A stretch of DNA of 64,000 nt from Acanthopleura granulata. Its lineage: Eukaryota; Mollusca; Polyplacophora; Chitonida; Chitonidae. The notes below the pieces were generated by a model. It was not told the origin of the DNA. It was given only the letters and a program-made list of their open reading frames with translations, and made no database searches. Of the stretch, positions 35,626-46,390 are shown one piece after another. Both the position numbers and the translations under genes were made by a program. The stretch spans positions 9,163,723-9,227,722 of the forward strand of contig JABBOT010000011.1 of assembly GCA_016165875.1 (NCBI GenBank), in the 5' to 3' direction. Each line of letters opens with the position of its first letter. Position 1 is the stretch's first letter.

Positions 35626-37267
35626 TCAGCTAGCTAAGTTAAAAACCGCTCCTTGAGTTTCTCTGTGTATGATTACCTTTTCGTTTTGTGTAAAGTTAAG
35701 TTGCGCAGACATGGCTAGGCGCTCGTCCAAGCTGTCCTGCACGTGCTGGTCATGTTCACACAGCACCTTAAAACTAGCTTCGCTGGTATCAGTGAAATAG
35801 GTCATCATAGTTTCAATCAAAGCGTGAGGATCACCCGTGGATACAAAACACATCGGGGCATCATATCCCGGAACGTTGCTATTAACAGACACACTCATGA
35901 GAATATGGCGGGCAGCCCATTCTGTGTTTTGAGCGTAGTAAGCGGTATGCTCCAACTTTTGGAGGTAAGCCTCAAAATTAAAGCAAGCTCGGTATGGAAA
36001 ATAGTTATTCTCTTCGGCCACGTCAAAAATACCTTCCTGCGGGTTTGTTTTCAAAGACACCGCCCGGGTGCTCACCTTTCATGGTTCCCTCACAGGTCCG
36101 CGCTTGGCGTTTTAACTCCATCAGCGGGGGAAAACTTTAAGACAGACCCTGCACATAAAAGAATGGGCATACAAAGACATGTCTTTCACTACACTAAAAT
36201 GCTTCTTAAAGTTAAAGTGGTGGTATAACGCTTGGAACAGCCGTAAAGAATCTCAGCACACACGTCTTTATCAACCTGTACCAGTTCATATACAAAAATA
36301 TTTACGTCAAATGTCTCTCGATAAAAGGCAGTGCGCTGAGAGGAATACCCCGGAAATATCGATCTTCCATTCTTTTAGCTTTCAAGTACTTTGGTAAATA
36401 TGACCTAGCTTTAACATCACAGTATTTTGGATTAGCATTGTCTAGATGAAAGGCTAAACAACGGAAGAGACATAAATTATCATCGTAAACTCCATTGCTG
36501 CCACTCACTATGCCGTACAAGCCTCTGTTACGCCTTATATAACACGGGAGGTGTACTGGCGTCCCGATGTAAGTAGTCCGAGGTTTATGAACAAAAAATG
36601 TAACGTTAGTGTCTACCACCCATTTGCTACTCACGCGTTCTTGACGTGCCCAGTCCAGCTGATCTATAGCCGACAGTTCACCGATAAGTACCTCTATATC
36701 CTCGTAAAGTCTGAGTATACCGACATTGGGGAAGCATTCGAGTGTAATGGGGTAGAAATACCGCAATTGGTTCGTCTCCTGGTGAACCAGAATAAACCCC
36801 TAAGCTAAGTTGATACGGAAGGCTGAAGGTTAGTCAAGAAATAACTGATCTAGGTATGTGGCTAAAGGATAAGGCCCCGGGATTGGGAAATTATGCTTAT
36901 CTTGCAAACGCATACGGTGGTGGAAATGGCGCCGAATAGCCCCCAAGTTATGCTGATATATGTCCAGTACTGCTGGGTCCGTAGATAACTCGTCACATAG
37001 GGGTGTGATGGGGTCTCATTGAAACGGATCGGTATTTATATTCAAGCCAACTCCCTTTAGGTTACTGACAGAGGTGCTCTGAGATTCATCCTGATCATCC
37101 GTGCTGCTAATAGACCCCGGCAAGCTAAACTCACCCTCAACAGCCTCAGGTGATGGGGGCTGGGCGAAAGGTAGAGATAGTGGGTTAGATGTAGTGGCCT
37201 TGGAATGCTCAGATTCAACAGCAGACGGAAACTGGGACTTTGACTGGGATGACGATGAAACGGTCAC
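35626..37267 (-). pseudogene. Type-B DNA polymerase N-terminal part, broken
   Basis: Read on the minus strand, a Ser/Pro-rich opening (37267-37016) is followed by a frame with DPAVLDIYQHNLGAIRRHFH, then a block with GFILVH and LRYFYP, the family's conserved NLCLFRCLAFH near 36.46 kb, and a C-x2-C-like zinc cluster remnant. Next comes YFPYRACFNFEAYL at about 35.98 kb, where the family has the Exo I motif (D-x-E); here the Asp position reads Asn. SNVPGYDAPMCFVS follows. These blocks are typical of the polymerase carried by virus-like elements in cnidarian and molluscan genomes. Stops at about 36.80, 36.78 and 36.20 kb and frameshifts inactivate it. It stops at 35.63 kb without a palm domain; the palm-like fragment at 34.1-35.0 kb lies on the opposite strand. 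Confidence 0.8.
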
Positions 37268-37810
37268 ACGGCCTCCAGTGTGCGAGGTGGGCTGAACCTA
37301 TAAAAACAGGGAAAAAATAAATTAGAATAACCCAGACTGGGCGTTTCATGGGAGGCTACTCTTAGGGTGATATGCACGCTATTTCGTACGGGTGTAAACC
37401 AGTAACGGTCTAGGGGATCTAACTCCATCAAGTAGCTCGCACTCTGCAGTGCGGTAAATATTTATCAAACAAAACAAAAGCATATAGTGTACAGAGGATA
37501 TTGCACAGAGAAGGTTGAATGCCTTAAATTTTGTTCGAGTGAGAGGTGGAAATGATAACCCACGAGACGCGAAGTATGGTGAATCTCTATATATATGAGT
37601 GCTTTTCATTAATTAATCTTATACATACCTAGAAACCGACACATTGTAAATGCTGGGATTGAAAAGTTCCCGACCAGTCCAAGTTCCGCGTCACCTGATA
37701 CTGCTTTCGCCCACTAGTGGCGCTCCTATATATTATGTACGGTTATCGATTTTTTAAGGTCCGAGCTCGCTGACACCGTCTAAAAATAACAGAACCCCGA
37801 TCAGTCCGCT

Positions 37811-37868
37811 ACGATTTCATATAAAAGGCCAGCGCTTAGCATTTCACAACTCACTCTCAGATATCAAA
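37811..37868 (+). promoter_or_regulatory. Core promoter with TATA box and TCACTC initiator (cassette 2)
   Basis: TATAAAAG at 37820 is followed 31 nt later by the initiator-like TCACTCTCAG at 37851, and by an ATG at 37869. TATA-initiator spacing of about 30 nt is the normal animal core-promoter arrangement. The very short leader is typical of compact viral genes. The stretch ccagcgcttagcatt is shared with cassette 1. Confidence 0.55.
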
Positions 37869-38086
37869 ATGGAGACGGTCCTGCAATGGGTAAGAGAATA
37901 AAAAGAGAGCCTGGGCTCAATATGAAGAGGCGATGAAATACGATTATATCACCCAAGCCCAAGAGGAAAAGATTAATATTGCCAAAACCTTATACAAATA
38001 AGTTGGCAGCAACTGATAAAACTGTGTGCAGAAGCAGAGCAAGAGCAACAGCAACACCAAGCTGTTCAAGCCAACTACTCCGGCTG
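37869..38086 (+). pseudogene. Small charged ORF, frameshifted (cassette 2)
   Basis: An ATG at 37869 gives METVLQWVRE and a stop. Neighbouring frames then carry an acidic, Gln-rich helical sequence (AWAQYEEAMKYDYITQAQEE, later EAEQEQQQHQAVQ) ending near 38086. Read together this looks like one small coiled-coil-prone protein broken by frameshifts, similar in size and character to the cassette 1 and 3 products. No function is assigned. Confidence 0.35.
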
Positions 38087-38349
38087 ATTTTTTTTCTTCT
38101 TGTTTGGATAAAAAAAATTTTCCACAAGTCCATTTCACGACTAACCAAATATAAAGAAAGAGAACTTTTAATTTCAGCACAATGTAATACGTCTCTAGAT
38201 ATATCTTGTTATTTCATATACAGTTAACATAACATAACGATCCTCACAAAACACAGGGTTCGAAAAGTTTACAAGTGTGTCCATGGTATGACTCATCAGA
38301 GCCGGGAAACTTGCTTTCACTGGCGTCCGCGCTCTTATAGTCTACATAC

Positions 38350-38700
38350 AAATAACTGTACCTGTGCTTTCGCGTGAATATAAAACAAGATTTACGTGTT
38401 CATGCCTTTTAAATTTTTACATCCATAGCAAATATGTAGTATATGCTGGGTCTATAGTTTCTGATTATTAAGTTTATATGTAGCTAGACAACCGATATTC
38501 ACGTTGTAATCTTATATTGTCTGTACAAAAAACACCGATAGAACTCCGTCAACTTTGCGCATACTTTGGTAAAATATAAAAACACTGGCAGTTTTTTACA
38601 CACACAGTGAAAGCCTGTGCGTTTCTCTCTGTATGTATCTATAGACATATCTGTGTTTTCCTGATATAATTAATCTTTATACCTACAAAAACTGGAAACC
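38350..38700. repeat. Intergenic repeat of the polymerase element, two partial units
   Basis: Blocks gtgctttcgcgtgaatataaa (from 38361) and then ctccgtcaactttgcgcatac...gtaaaatataaaaacact (38541-38590) match 34.94-35.10 kb in the same orientation. A later stretch with gttttttacac and gcgtttct repeats 35.09-35.14 kb. Confidence 0.55.
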
Positions 38701-38818
38701 CAATAGCACAAAAATTGAAAATTGTGCAAACTTGTCCACGATATGACTGCAGTTATCAGCTCATCAGTGACGCGATAAAAGCACCAATCAACAATCCAAC
38801 TTTTCAATCCGCCCTATT

Positions 38819-38891
38819 CGTAAAAATAGCCCGAGTGTTTTACAAGTCACTCACTCATTCTGCTATTTTCTGAGAGGAAGAGGGGTTCAAA
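38819..38891 (+). promoter_or_regulatory. Core promoter of cassette 3
   Basis: A TATA-like cgtaaaaatag at 38819-38829 is followed about 27 nt later by TCACTCACTCATT (38847) and by an ATG at 38892. The TATA-to-TCACTC spacing and short leader resemble cassette 2. Confidence 0.45.
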
Positions 38892-39354
38892 ATGGATCCT
38901 GGAAGTGAAATGATCAAGAAATTTCGAGGCTGTGGTGAACACCGGGCACCAGAAATACGACGGAGGACCAATTTTTCAATTTCTGATGCGGAGAAGGGTC
39001 AGTCAACTGGAAGAGGACTACTCCAAAGCCTCCTCAAACTATAAAGAGACTATGGATCGAAAACTATTCCAAAGTGACGATGATTGGGGAGAAGGCGAGG
39101 ACGAAAGGCTGGGAAGATGGCAGAATGAAAGACTGAAAACACTCGCAATAAGAAATGAAGAAATCAAGCGGCTGCGAGGAATTATGCAGAACGCCTGGTG
39201 CTTACTTCTCAACGGAAAAGCGGAATATGACTGTTGGAGAGACAAAGAATTACCAGTGCAGAACTTCAATGAAATACGCGCCGGGTTTCTCAGAGATGGC
39301 ATCTATCTGACAAACGAAGGACGACCAGAATCAGCCAACGGCAGACCTGGCTAA
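38892..39354 (+). pseudogene. Small charged ORF with one frameshift (cassette 3)
   Basis: The ATG at 38892 reads MDPGSEMI and then shifts frame. A second frame, open from 38914 to a stop at 39354, encodes about 145 residues including YDGGPIFQFLMRRRVSQLEE, an acidic patch (QSDDDWGEGEDERLG) and a charged helical stretch, and ends RPESANGRPG. The protein is strongly charged and not recognised. It is followed 15 nt after the stop by two histone-type hairpins. A single indel near 38.91 kb separates start and body, so this is the least damaged ORF of the element; a different true start within the second frame is possible. Confidence 0.45.
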
Positions 39355-39368
39355 AATCCTCTCCCAAC

Positions 39369-39411
39369 GGTTCTTTTTTCAGAACCATTCCAACGGTCCT
39401 TTTAAGGGACC
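39369..39411 (+). terminator. Two consecutive histone-type 3' stem-loops
   Basis: Hairpin 1 (39369-39386): GGTTCT / loop TTTTTC / AGAACC. Hairpin 2 (39395-39411): GGTCCT / loop TTTAA / GGGACC with one G-T pair. Both are preceded by ccaac and followed by an A/C-rich flank, as in replication-dependent histone mRNA 3' ends (6-bp GG...CC stem, U-rich loop). Loops are 5-6 nt instead of 4. They lie 15-57 nt after the stop of cassette 3. Confidence 0.55.
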
Positions 39412-40199
39412 AACTCCTCTGGAAGTGACTCAAAATTTATGCTAGATCTATGTTTTATGTATGTATCTATATATTTATTATTAAATGGCTTGTTATTTTA
39501 ATGATGGTCCATTTGTGGACGCATCTATAGGCCGACGCCGAATGACCTCGCCAATTCCAGGAACCAAGCCGAAAAAAAAAATCAGTCTATTGCACACTAC
39601 ACATCGTCCGGTATTCACAGTATATTATAATTTGTGAATACGGCTCTACAGTCGCCTAATGTCAACACGCCAAGAATCCTATCCCACGGGCCAAGCAGAA
39701 AAAAACTTCACCTCCTGTGTCACCTTTCCTCCATCTTTTCACTTTGATCTCTTATAATACACACACGCACACACTCTTTTACCATGGAAATATGCTTATA
39801 CAGGCATGCAAGTATCCTTCATCCGGAAAATTATATATCTAACTTTAGGGACTGGAACTATTCACGCATTACCAACCTGGATTTCCCGCGAAGATATCAG
39901 GTTACCTTCCACAACACGGTGTGCATATCCACCAGCCCGTGGCCACTTTTAAAGCTATCCTTTCAAATAAGTACATTTAAACCAAAGTCTTTAGGAATAT
40001 ATTCACATATACACTAAGGATGGGCCAATGGCAAAATTAGCTGAGCTGTCTTTAACCTTAAGCCGTATGGCTTTCAGATATAATACATGGATCTCCATCG
40101 GTGCATCAACATGCAGCATGCACATCGGTTAATAACTGTACCTAGAGAACTTTGAGACAACGCTGCATAGAAGTGGTCTAATGTTAATGACTCTAAACC

Positions 40200-43100
40200 A
40201 TGGCTGAGGAAGAAGACAAACTCTTGGAATCGGCCAGATCCAAAGTCAATATAAAGCACGGTGAGCTTTTTTTTATTTTTATTTTTTACCTGAAACAGCA
40301 TAGATTCAGTTAATTTAATCGGTGATTGACTGCATTAAAGGGTCAAAATCACGGTAAAAACGCATTATTTCATGCTGCAGTGCTTGTGTACTACCGAAGT
40401 GTTTTGTGAGCAACATACAGTGTGGCGTACTATTGATAACAACAAACGTCCACACAGTTTTGAACCTTATTGTCAAAGACGGGAAGTGCTTTCACGAGGT
40501 CCCCACTGAGCATTAGATTTCAACACCACTTTCGAGTTTAAAAAAGAACGCGTATATGAAGAGATACGCGTTTAGAAAATTACTGAAAAGATAATTATTA
40601 CCAAAGGATTTTGAAAAGTAGCCATGATTATAACCTAATGTATGATATCTATACTGTAGATAGGGTGTTGCTCAAACATGTTACGTCTTACATTCATAGG
40701 ATAGGACCACACACATAACTAGATGGAAAATCGTCCAGCGGCGGGGCAGTAGTCATAGGTGTATGTTTTGTTTTCATTCAACAAGTCAGGGAAAACATAC
40801 TTGAACATACACAACATTTCCGAGGAAATTCTGGGTGCGATTACATACATACCTATATACATACAACAGTATAACAAATATACAAATATATATATATACA
40901 AATAACAACCGTATTAGTCCCCAATCAATTTTATTTATTAAATCTCATTCATTTTTAATGCCTCTTTTAAATTTACAAAATCACTTCTAGGGCTAATACG
41001 ATATTTTGGAGCATTGCATGAGATGATGGGTCTTTGGCGCACTGCTAGATACTTCGCATGTGTGTCTGACAAAAATTCAGGGCATGTCTGATAGTGCAAC
41101 TTTATAGAGCTTGGTCATGGAATGTTCAAATCCTGTTTTAGTCAACAGATTTTCTCACCTCAACAAACAGTTTTAACAGGCCGTGTAGTTAATTTTCCAA
41201 ATTCATGTTGGTCAAGTCCACTTACAGAAAATGGAAAATTCCTACCTCTCCATGTACATACAGTGACCCGCAGAAGTATTGGCTACAATGCAGTCGTAGC
41301 TATTTATTGCATAGCCTTTTTATTGTGGGTGGAAAACACAGTAGTATGTTGCAATAATACATACCTTTTCATTTACAAGTGAATAAACTGAAAAAATCTT
41401 AGATACAAACATTTTATTAGCAAAAATACAAAAATATTGAACTCAAAAGTATTGAATACACACCATTCTTTCACATTTTTTGACTTTGAAAATCGACCAA
41501 CTCAGCTCGACCCAATAATATGCAGTGTTAATCCTGACCAATTACAAAGGGCCACGTTACCTTACTAAGCTATTGAAGAGCCAAGTCCCTCCTTTAACCA
41601 ACATTTAGCAGTAGCGAGATGGGTAAAGTTAAAGAGTTACCAAAGGCTGTGTTCCATATGATCGTTGAACATCACAAAACAGGGGATGGCTATCGTAAAA
41701 TATCTCGGGATCTGCATGTACCCTTAACCACAGTAGGAAACCTTATTAGAAAGTGGAAGAAATTCAAAACGACTGCAAACATGCAGAGATGTGACAGGCC
41801 CGGAAAATTAACGAGAAGCGTGCAGGGTAATTTGCTCGAAAAGTGCACAAGAATCCTTTCATCGCCCCTACAGAAATTCGGAATAATCTTAAAGTACCTG
41901 GGAAGGAAGAAAACAAAGACAGAATTAGTAGAACTCTCAATCGCATCGGCCTGCATTCGAGATGGCCAAGAAAAGTTCCTTTTCTGAATGCTAACTACGT
42001 AAAAGCCCACTTAAAATTTCTTGAAACATATGAAAAGGAACCAAAACAATTTTGGAACAAAATACTATGGTCTGATTAGATTAGAATTGAACTTTTTGGA
42101 AAGAATACGGCAACCAACATTTGGAGTAAAAAACAGCAACAGCCAGCAACCCTCAAAATACCATACCTTTGGTGAAATACGGAGGCGGTAGTATCATGGC
42201 ATGGGCGTGTTTTTCATCAAATGGGCCCGGGGAACTAAAAATAATCAAAGGGAGGATGAATCCTTCTCAATATCGGAAAATTCTGGATCGAAATCTTCTA
42301 AAATCTACCAGATCATTGGGCCTTGGACAAGCTTTTCTTTCTCAACAGAACAATGATCCTAAGCACATCACGAAGGCAACTCAAAATTGGTTAGAAGATA
42401 TTGAGAAGAACGTCATGACATGGCCTAGTCAATCTTCTGACCTCAACTTGATTCAGACATTGTGGAGTTGCAGATTAAAGTTGCAGATTCATGCAAGGAA
42501 TCCACAAAATATCAAGCAGTTCCTTGCAGAAATCTGCAAGGAAGAATGGGCAAAGATTCCAGCGGATTTTTATAAAAGCTTCACGATCAATAATTAAAAG
42601 TCACTAGAAGTAGTTAAACAGAATAGAAGCTATGCAACAAACTATTAACTTACAGCATTCAATACTTTTGAGGTGGTCATTTTTCTATTTTTGCAAATAA
42701 AATGTTTGTAACTAAGAGTTTTTCAATTTATACATTTGTAAATGAAAAGACATGTATTATTGCAACATACTCATGTGTTTTCAACCTCAAATAAAAAGTG
42801 TTATGCAATAAATAACTAAAACTGCATTCTATCCAATACCTTTGCGTGTCACTGTAAATGTACCATAAAGTTCTAAGCTAGTCAGCCATTATCGAGTAGG
42901 GTCAAACCTATGAAAGAAGTATTACTGGCTTGACACTCACCCTATAAAAAATTAGCAACATTTGTGTATATGGATAGTGTCATCAATGGTGTCCTTGGCA
43001 TGGCGTTCCAGTGAGGCAGTATTATAAGAATGGTGATGTTTCTGTCCTGCATATGTTGCAAACCTCACCATAAGAGGGCAAACACACTGCCAAAACATAA

Positions 43101-46100
43101 GTATCTATTTCATACATTCATTGGGATTCGGCTGTACAAATATATAGTGTACAAATTGCATAAAAATAGTGTTGGTCAACGTTGTGTTATTGTGCACATT
43201 TCTATACACGTCAAATGTAGTGTGGATCTACATCGAAAAGTACACGGGAAATTAGTGTACAGCGGGTCTCACACGACGCAAGTCTCGAATAGCGATTTCC
43301 TGAAAGTCAGTGCAAGTCTCATGCGGCCAGATTTGTGGGCCTTTGCCAAAATATACGCAACCACCGGAGAGTAGAAACGACTGTCTCCGGCCAACTGCGA
43401 GCGTGGTTCTCACACCATATCAGGATACACTTCGCAAATACGCTCGCAAAAGACTCGCTCAGGCTCGCTAGCCGAAACTCGCTTTGTATGAGACCCGCTC
43501 AAGTCTACATTGAAAAGAAACTTAGAGGCTTACACCAACAAGTGACGCAGGTATACACCGAAAGACAGAAGAACGATAACACACGAAAGACGCGTTTAGC
43601 TCCACATGTACATAAGCAGCGTTGATCTACACGGAAACATAAAGCACAGTTGCGCGTGTTTTTGTTGAAAGTTTTCCTGTTTTTATTTTCACAGCTCTCT
43701 GCAAATTTTTGGCAGGCTGCTTTATGGCGCTGGCGCTGTCTTGGGGCGGAATTGACTTTGCTTTCTACATAGAACTGAAAGCCTTGTTTCACCTGTCGCA
43801 GACAGAAGGTAAGATGCTGTAGTTACAGGCTTCTCTCCAGGTGAACCAGATTTAAAAGTTTGAACTAGGAGGTTAAACTTCAAACTAACATCAGTAAATA
43901 TTTAAATCCAGACAGGAAGTAAATCTCTTTGCAAACAATGTGGACTAAATCTGATATTACCTGAAAGACTGTAGAATTCAGCACAACGCGTGAATACAGC
44001 GAGTATTCACATCAGACAAATCAGTCCATTTCAGAAAAATGGTGAACTTGCAAAACACAAAATCTCATTCAAATTCCAAACCTTAATTACTAATGCACTG
44101 GGTATCTTCTCTCGCGCAATGCTGAGTCGAGACTAAGTTGAAATGACAATAGTTTCCTTCCAATGGCTGAGTAAGAAATCTTCGCAAAGGAATGAATGAA
44201 GTACAGACTACACAGCCTAGATCTAGTTTTTTGTCGGTGGAGAGGGGAAGGAGTCTTATTCAGTATATTTGGAATCTGTTGGAGTATATTTAATCTATCA
44301 GTGAAATAAGACAGATGGTATGTAATATATATCAATAGATCTAGTTAAATCGGCTCAAAAAATTGTATATGTCTCCCTGAGTGCGTTTCTTCCCAGCAAT
44401 TTGCCCAACTGTATTCATGTTGGTTGTCAAGAAATTAAAATCTCTAATAACAATGTCTGCCAAGACATCTTTAAACGTTACATGTGTATGTAACATTTCT
44501 TATATACATGAATATATTGCTGCTATTTTCAACATTTCAGTTGGAATACTGAGCGGTGTCCACATCATCAGTATTTACTGGTTTCTGCCCTTCTCCATCA
44601 TCCACAAGAAGTACGGATTTTACGCAGCATTCCTCTTTGGTACATTCCTAACCTGTTCCGGTTTCCTGCTGATGGCCATGGCCGCCATGATGCCGAAGAC
44701 TTTTCTCGGACAGCCATTGCTTCTCTACGTATATATGTTTTTGTTTTGTAAGTACATGTACACTATTTCTAGGCCAGGTTCTTTATTTAACAAGTTCATT
44801 TTTTTTCTTTTCTCTTCCAAAGCCTAACTCGAATTTAATTACACATTTCGTTAAAAATGCTTTTCTCACAGTGACTTTAAATATACTTTATAAGCCATTT
44901 GTAGATGTGTGTGATGTTTATTTTTGCCTTTTCCTGACATTCGCAAATATAGGCATATGGTTAAGCCATAGCCACCACCTTGGTGAGAGGCTCCCGGGTC
45001 ATTGTAATGCACACTATGTTTTAGTATCACATATTTCAGCACATTTGATGTTCTCATGGAATGTTTGTGTTTCTCCACCCACCAGCTCTTGGACGGTGTG
45101 GCATCTTGTTCCTGTGTCTTCTGACCTCCATGACCTCAACTCCGGCTGCCCACTCGGCAAAGGCCGTCAGTTGTACTGTGGCCATGATGTTTTGCGGGGA
45201 ACTCTTTGTGGCGCCGTTTTACCACTCGCACTTTGCTGACGTCACCAAAACGGCCGCCTTTTTCTTCACGTGTTTAGGGGTGTTCGTAGTGGGTGTCGTC
45301 GTGTATCTGACGGTGTACACGTTGACCGAAGGGCCCCAGACGATCGTAGAAAACCAAGTCGACGAGTTAGGGTCGTGTCATCACCAGGAAGGCAACCGAA
45401 CGCCGACCCGGAACAGCTCCTTTTGTCTCTCCGCCGAAGAAGAGGGAGATTTGATCGACATAGGTGAGGAGGACGACAAAAAGCGACTGGAAGAGAATAT
45501 TTCTGTGCGTGAAATGTTCCGGTCTGGAATATTCCACCTATACCTCTGGTCAGGGGCCGTCATACTCGCCGCTAACTTACTGGCTTTTACCGACAACTGC
45601 CTCTTGTTGCAGTCTCTTAGATTGAGGCTGTACCAAGACAGTTTGGTAATCACCATGATGCTGACTATGGTCTTATCCAATCTCGCCTCAGGCGTTGCGT
45701 ATGACTCTTTTGGAGCAGTCAGCAGTAAGGTGTACCTGCTCATTGCCGTGGCCGTGTGTAACATCCTCTCATTAGGAATCCTTCTGATTGCTGAGTCCAA
45801 CATCGTCCTAGTTTTTATCTCAGGCATTTTCACCAGCGTGACCACTGGAGGAGGCCTAACAGTCTATCTCAACTTCAGCGCCAATATCTTCGGCTTGAGA
45901 CACATCGCCATGGTGCAAGGCATACTAACGACCTGCTTTGCAGTATTTGGCTTAATTTTCAGTTCGATGACAGGTGTAATTTACGACCAGTTTACATCGG
46001 ACAATACCATTTCAGAAGAGACTAATGTATGTTACGGGAAACAGTGTTTTTGGTGGGCATGGCTCCTCCTTCTGATCTGCTCTCTAATAGCGTCTGTATT

Positions 46101-46155
46101 ACCACTGCTTCTGTTACGTCACTTCAAGAAGATCGACAGCCAGTCTGCTCAATAG
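40200..46155 (+). CDS. MFS transporter, tandem copy 2, 4 exons
   Basis: Exons 40200-40260, 43695-43808, 44541-44747 and 45086-46155 give 483 residues. Exons 1-3 have exactly the lengths seen in copies 1 and 3 (61, 114 and 207 nt) and the same phases. The TM6-TM7 loop is five residues shorter because the PQELYG-type segment of the other copies is missing, and the C-terminus ends DSQSAQ. Intron 1 (3.4 kb) contains a 1.6-kb Tc1 element and a 239-bp foldback MITE. The region upstream of exon 1 matches the other copies only back to about 39.73 kb, where the decayed polymerase element takes over, so this copy lacks the 4-kb upstream block. It could differ in expression for that reason (inference). 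The function is the same uncertain MFS assignment as copy 1. Confidence 0.85.
41261..42854 (+). mobile_element. Tc1/mariner-family transposon in intron 1 of MFS copy 2 (defective)
   Basis: The element is 1594 bp, bounded by TA on both sides (41259-41260 and 42855-42856). It has imperfect terminal inverted repeats of about 200 bp starting cagtgac(c/a)cgca. The transposase starts at ATG 41619 (MGKVKELPKAVFHMIVEHHK), with a helix-turn-helix region ending RKWKKFKTTANMQR. It is broken by a frameshift near 41.85-41.98 kb and a stop straight after the first catalytic Asp (WSD, 42077). The second Asp survives in NNDPKH. The catalytic Glu is replaced by Gln (IQTLW). It cannot encode an active enzyme. 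Confidence 0.9.
43261..43499. mobile_element. Foldback MITE, intron 1 of MFS copy 2
   Basis: Left end agcgggtctcacacgacgca and right end (reverse complement) agcgggtctcatacaaagcg form imperfect inverted repeats of about 35 bp around a 239-bp unit. No coding capacity. Confidence 0.65.
44963..45014 (-). mobile_element. SINE family 1 head fragment in intron 3 of MFS copy 2
   Basis: Orthologous to the fragment in copy 1. Confidence 0.6.
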
Positions 46156-46390
46156 ATAATGGTACACGCCTATATGGTATTACTGATTGTCCCCGAACTG
46201 CAAAAACATAGACACAGGTAACTTAACCAAAATCAGAAGCGGGTATAACACAGTGGCCACGTAAAATCTATAAAGTTAAATCTATAGTATGTCTGCAGTA
46301 AATGTTCTGTTGACATACGTATACTTTGCTCTGTAGCGATATTTCAGCGAGACACCTCTATATATCCGACCTGATTAGATCCAATCAATT

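Larger units (their letters stand above)
33907..39725. mobile_element. Decayed virus-like/Polinton-like element with type-B DNA polymerase
   Basis: The left limit is where copy 1 and copy 3 downstream flanks stop matching (after gaaatggggaacctt). The right limit is where copy 2 upstream homology begins. Inside are a type-B polymerase in two oppositely oriented fragments, three promoter-plus-small-ORF cassettes, related intergenic segments at 33.91-34.09 (inverted), 34.94-35.20 and 38.35-38.70 kb, and two histone-type hairpins near 39.4 kb. No capsid, integrase or packaging ATPase was recognised, so the class (Polinton/adintovirus, bidnavirus-like or other) is open. Stops and frameshifts show it is dead. 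The termini are not defined by a clear target-site duplication. Confidence 0.65.

Noticed and set aside
33907..39725. Capsid, integrase or packaging ATPase in the polymerase element
   Set aside because: Both strands were read for the expected motifs and none was found; the small ORFs were left without function.
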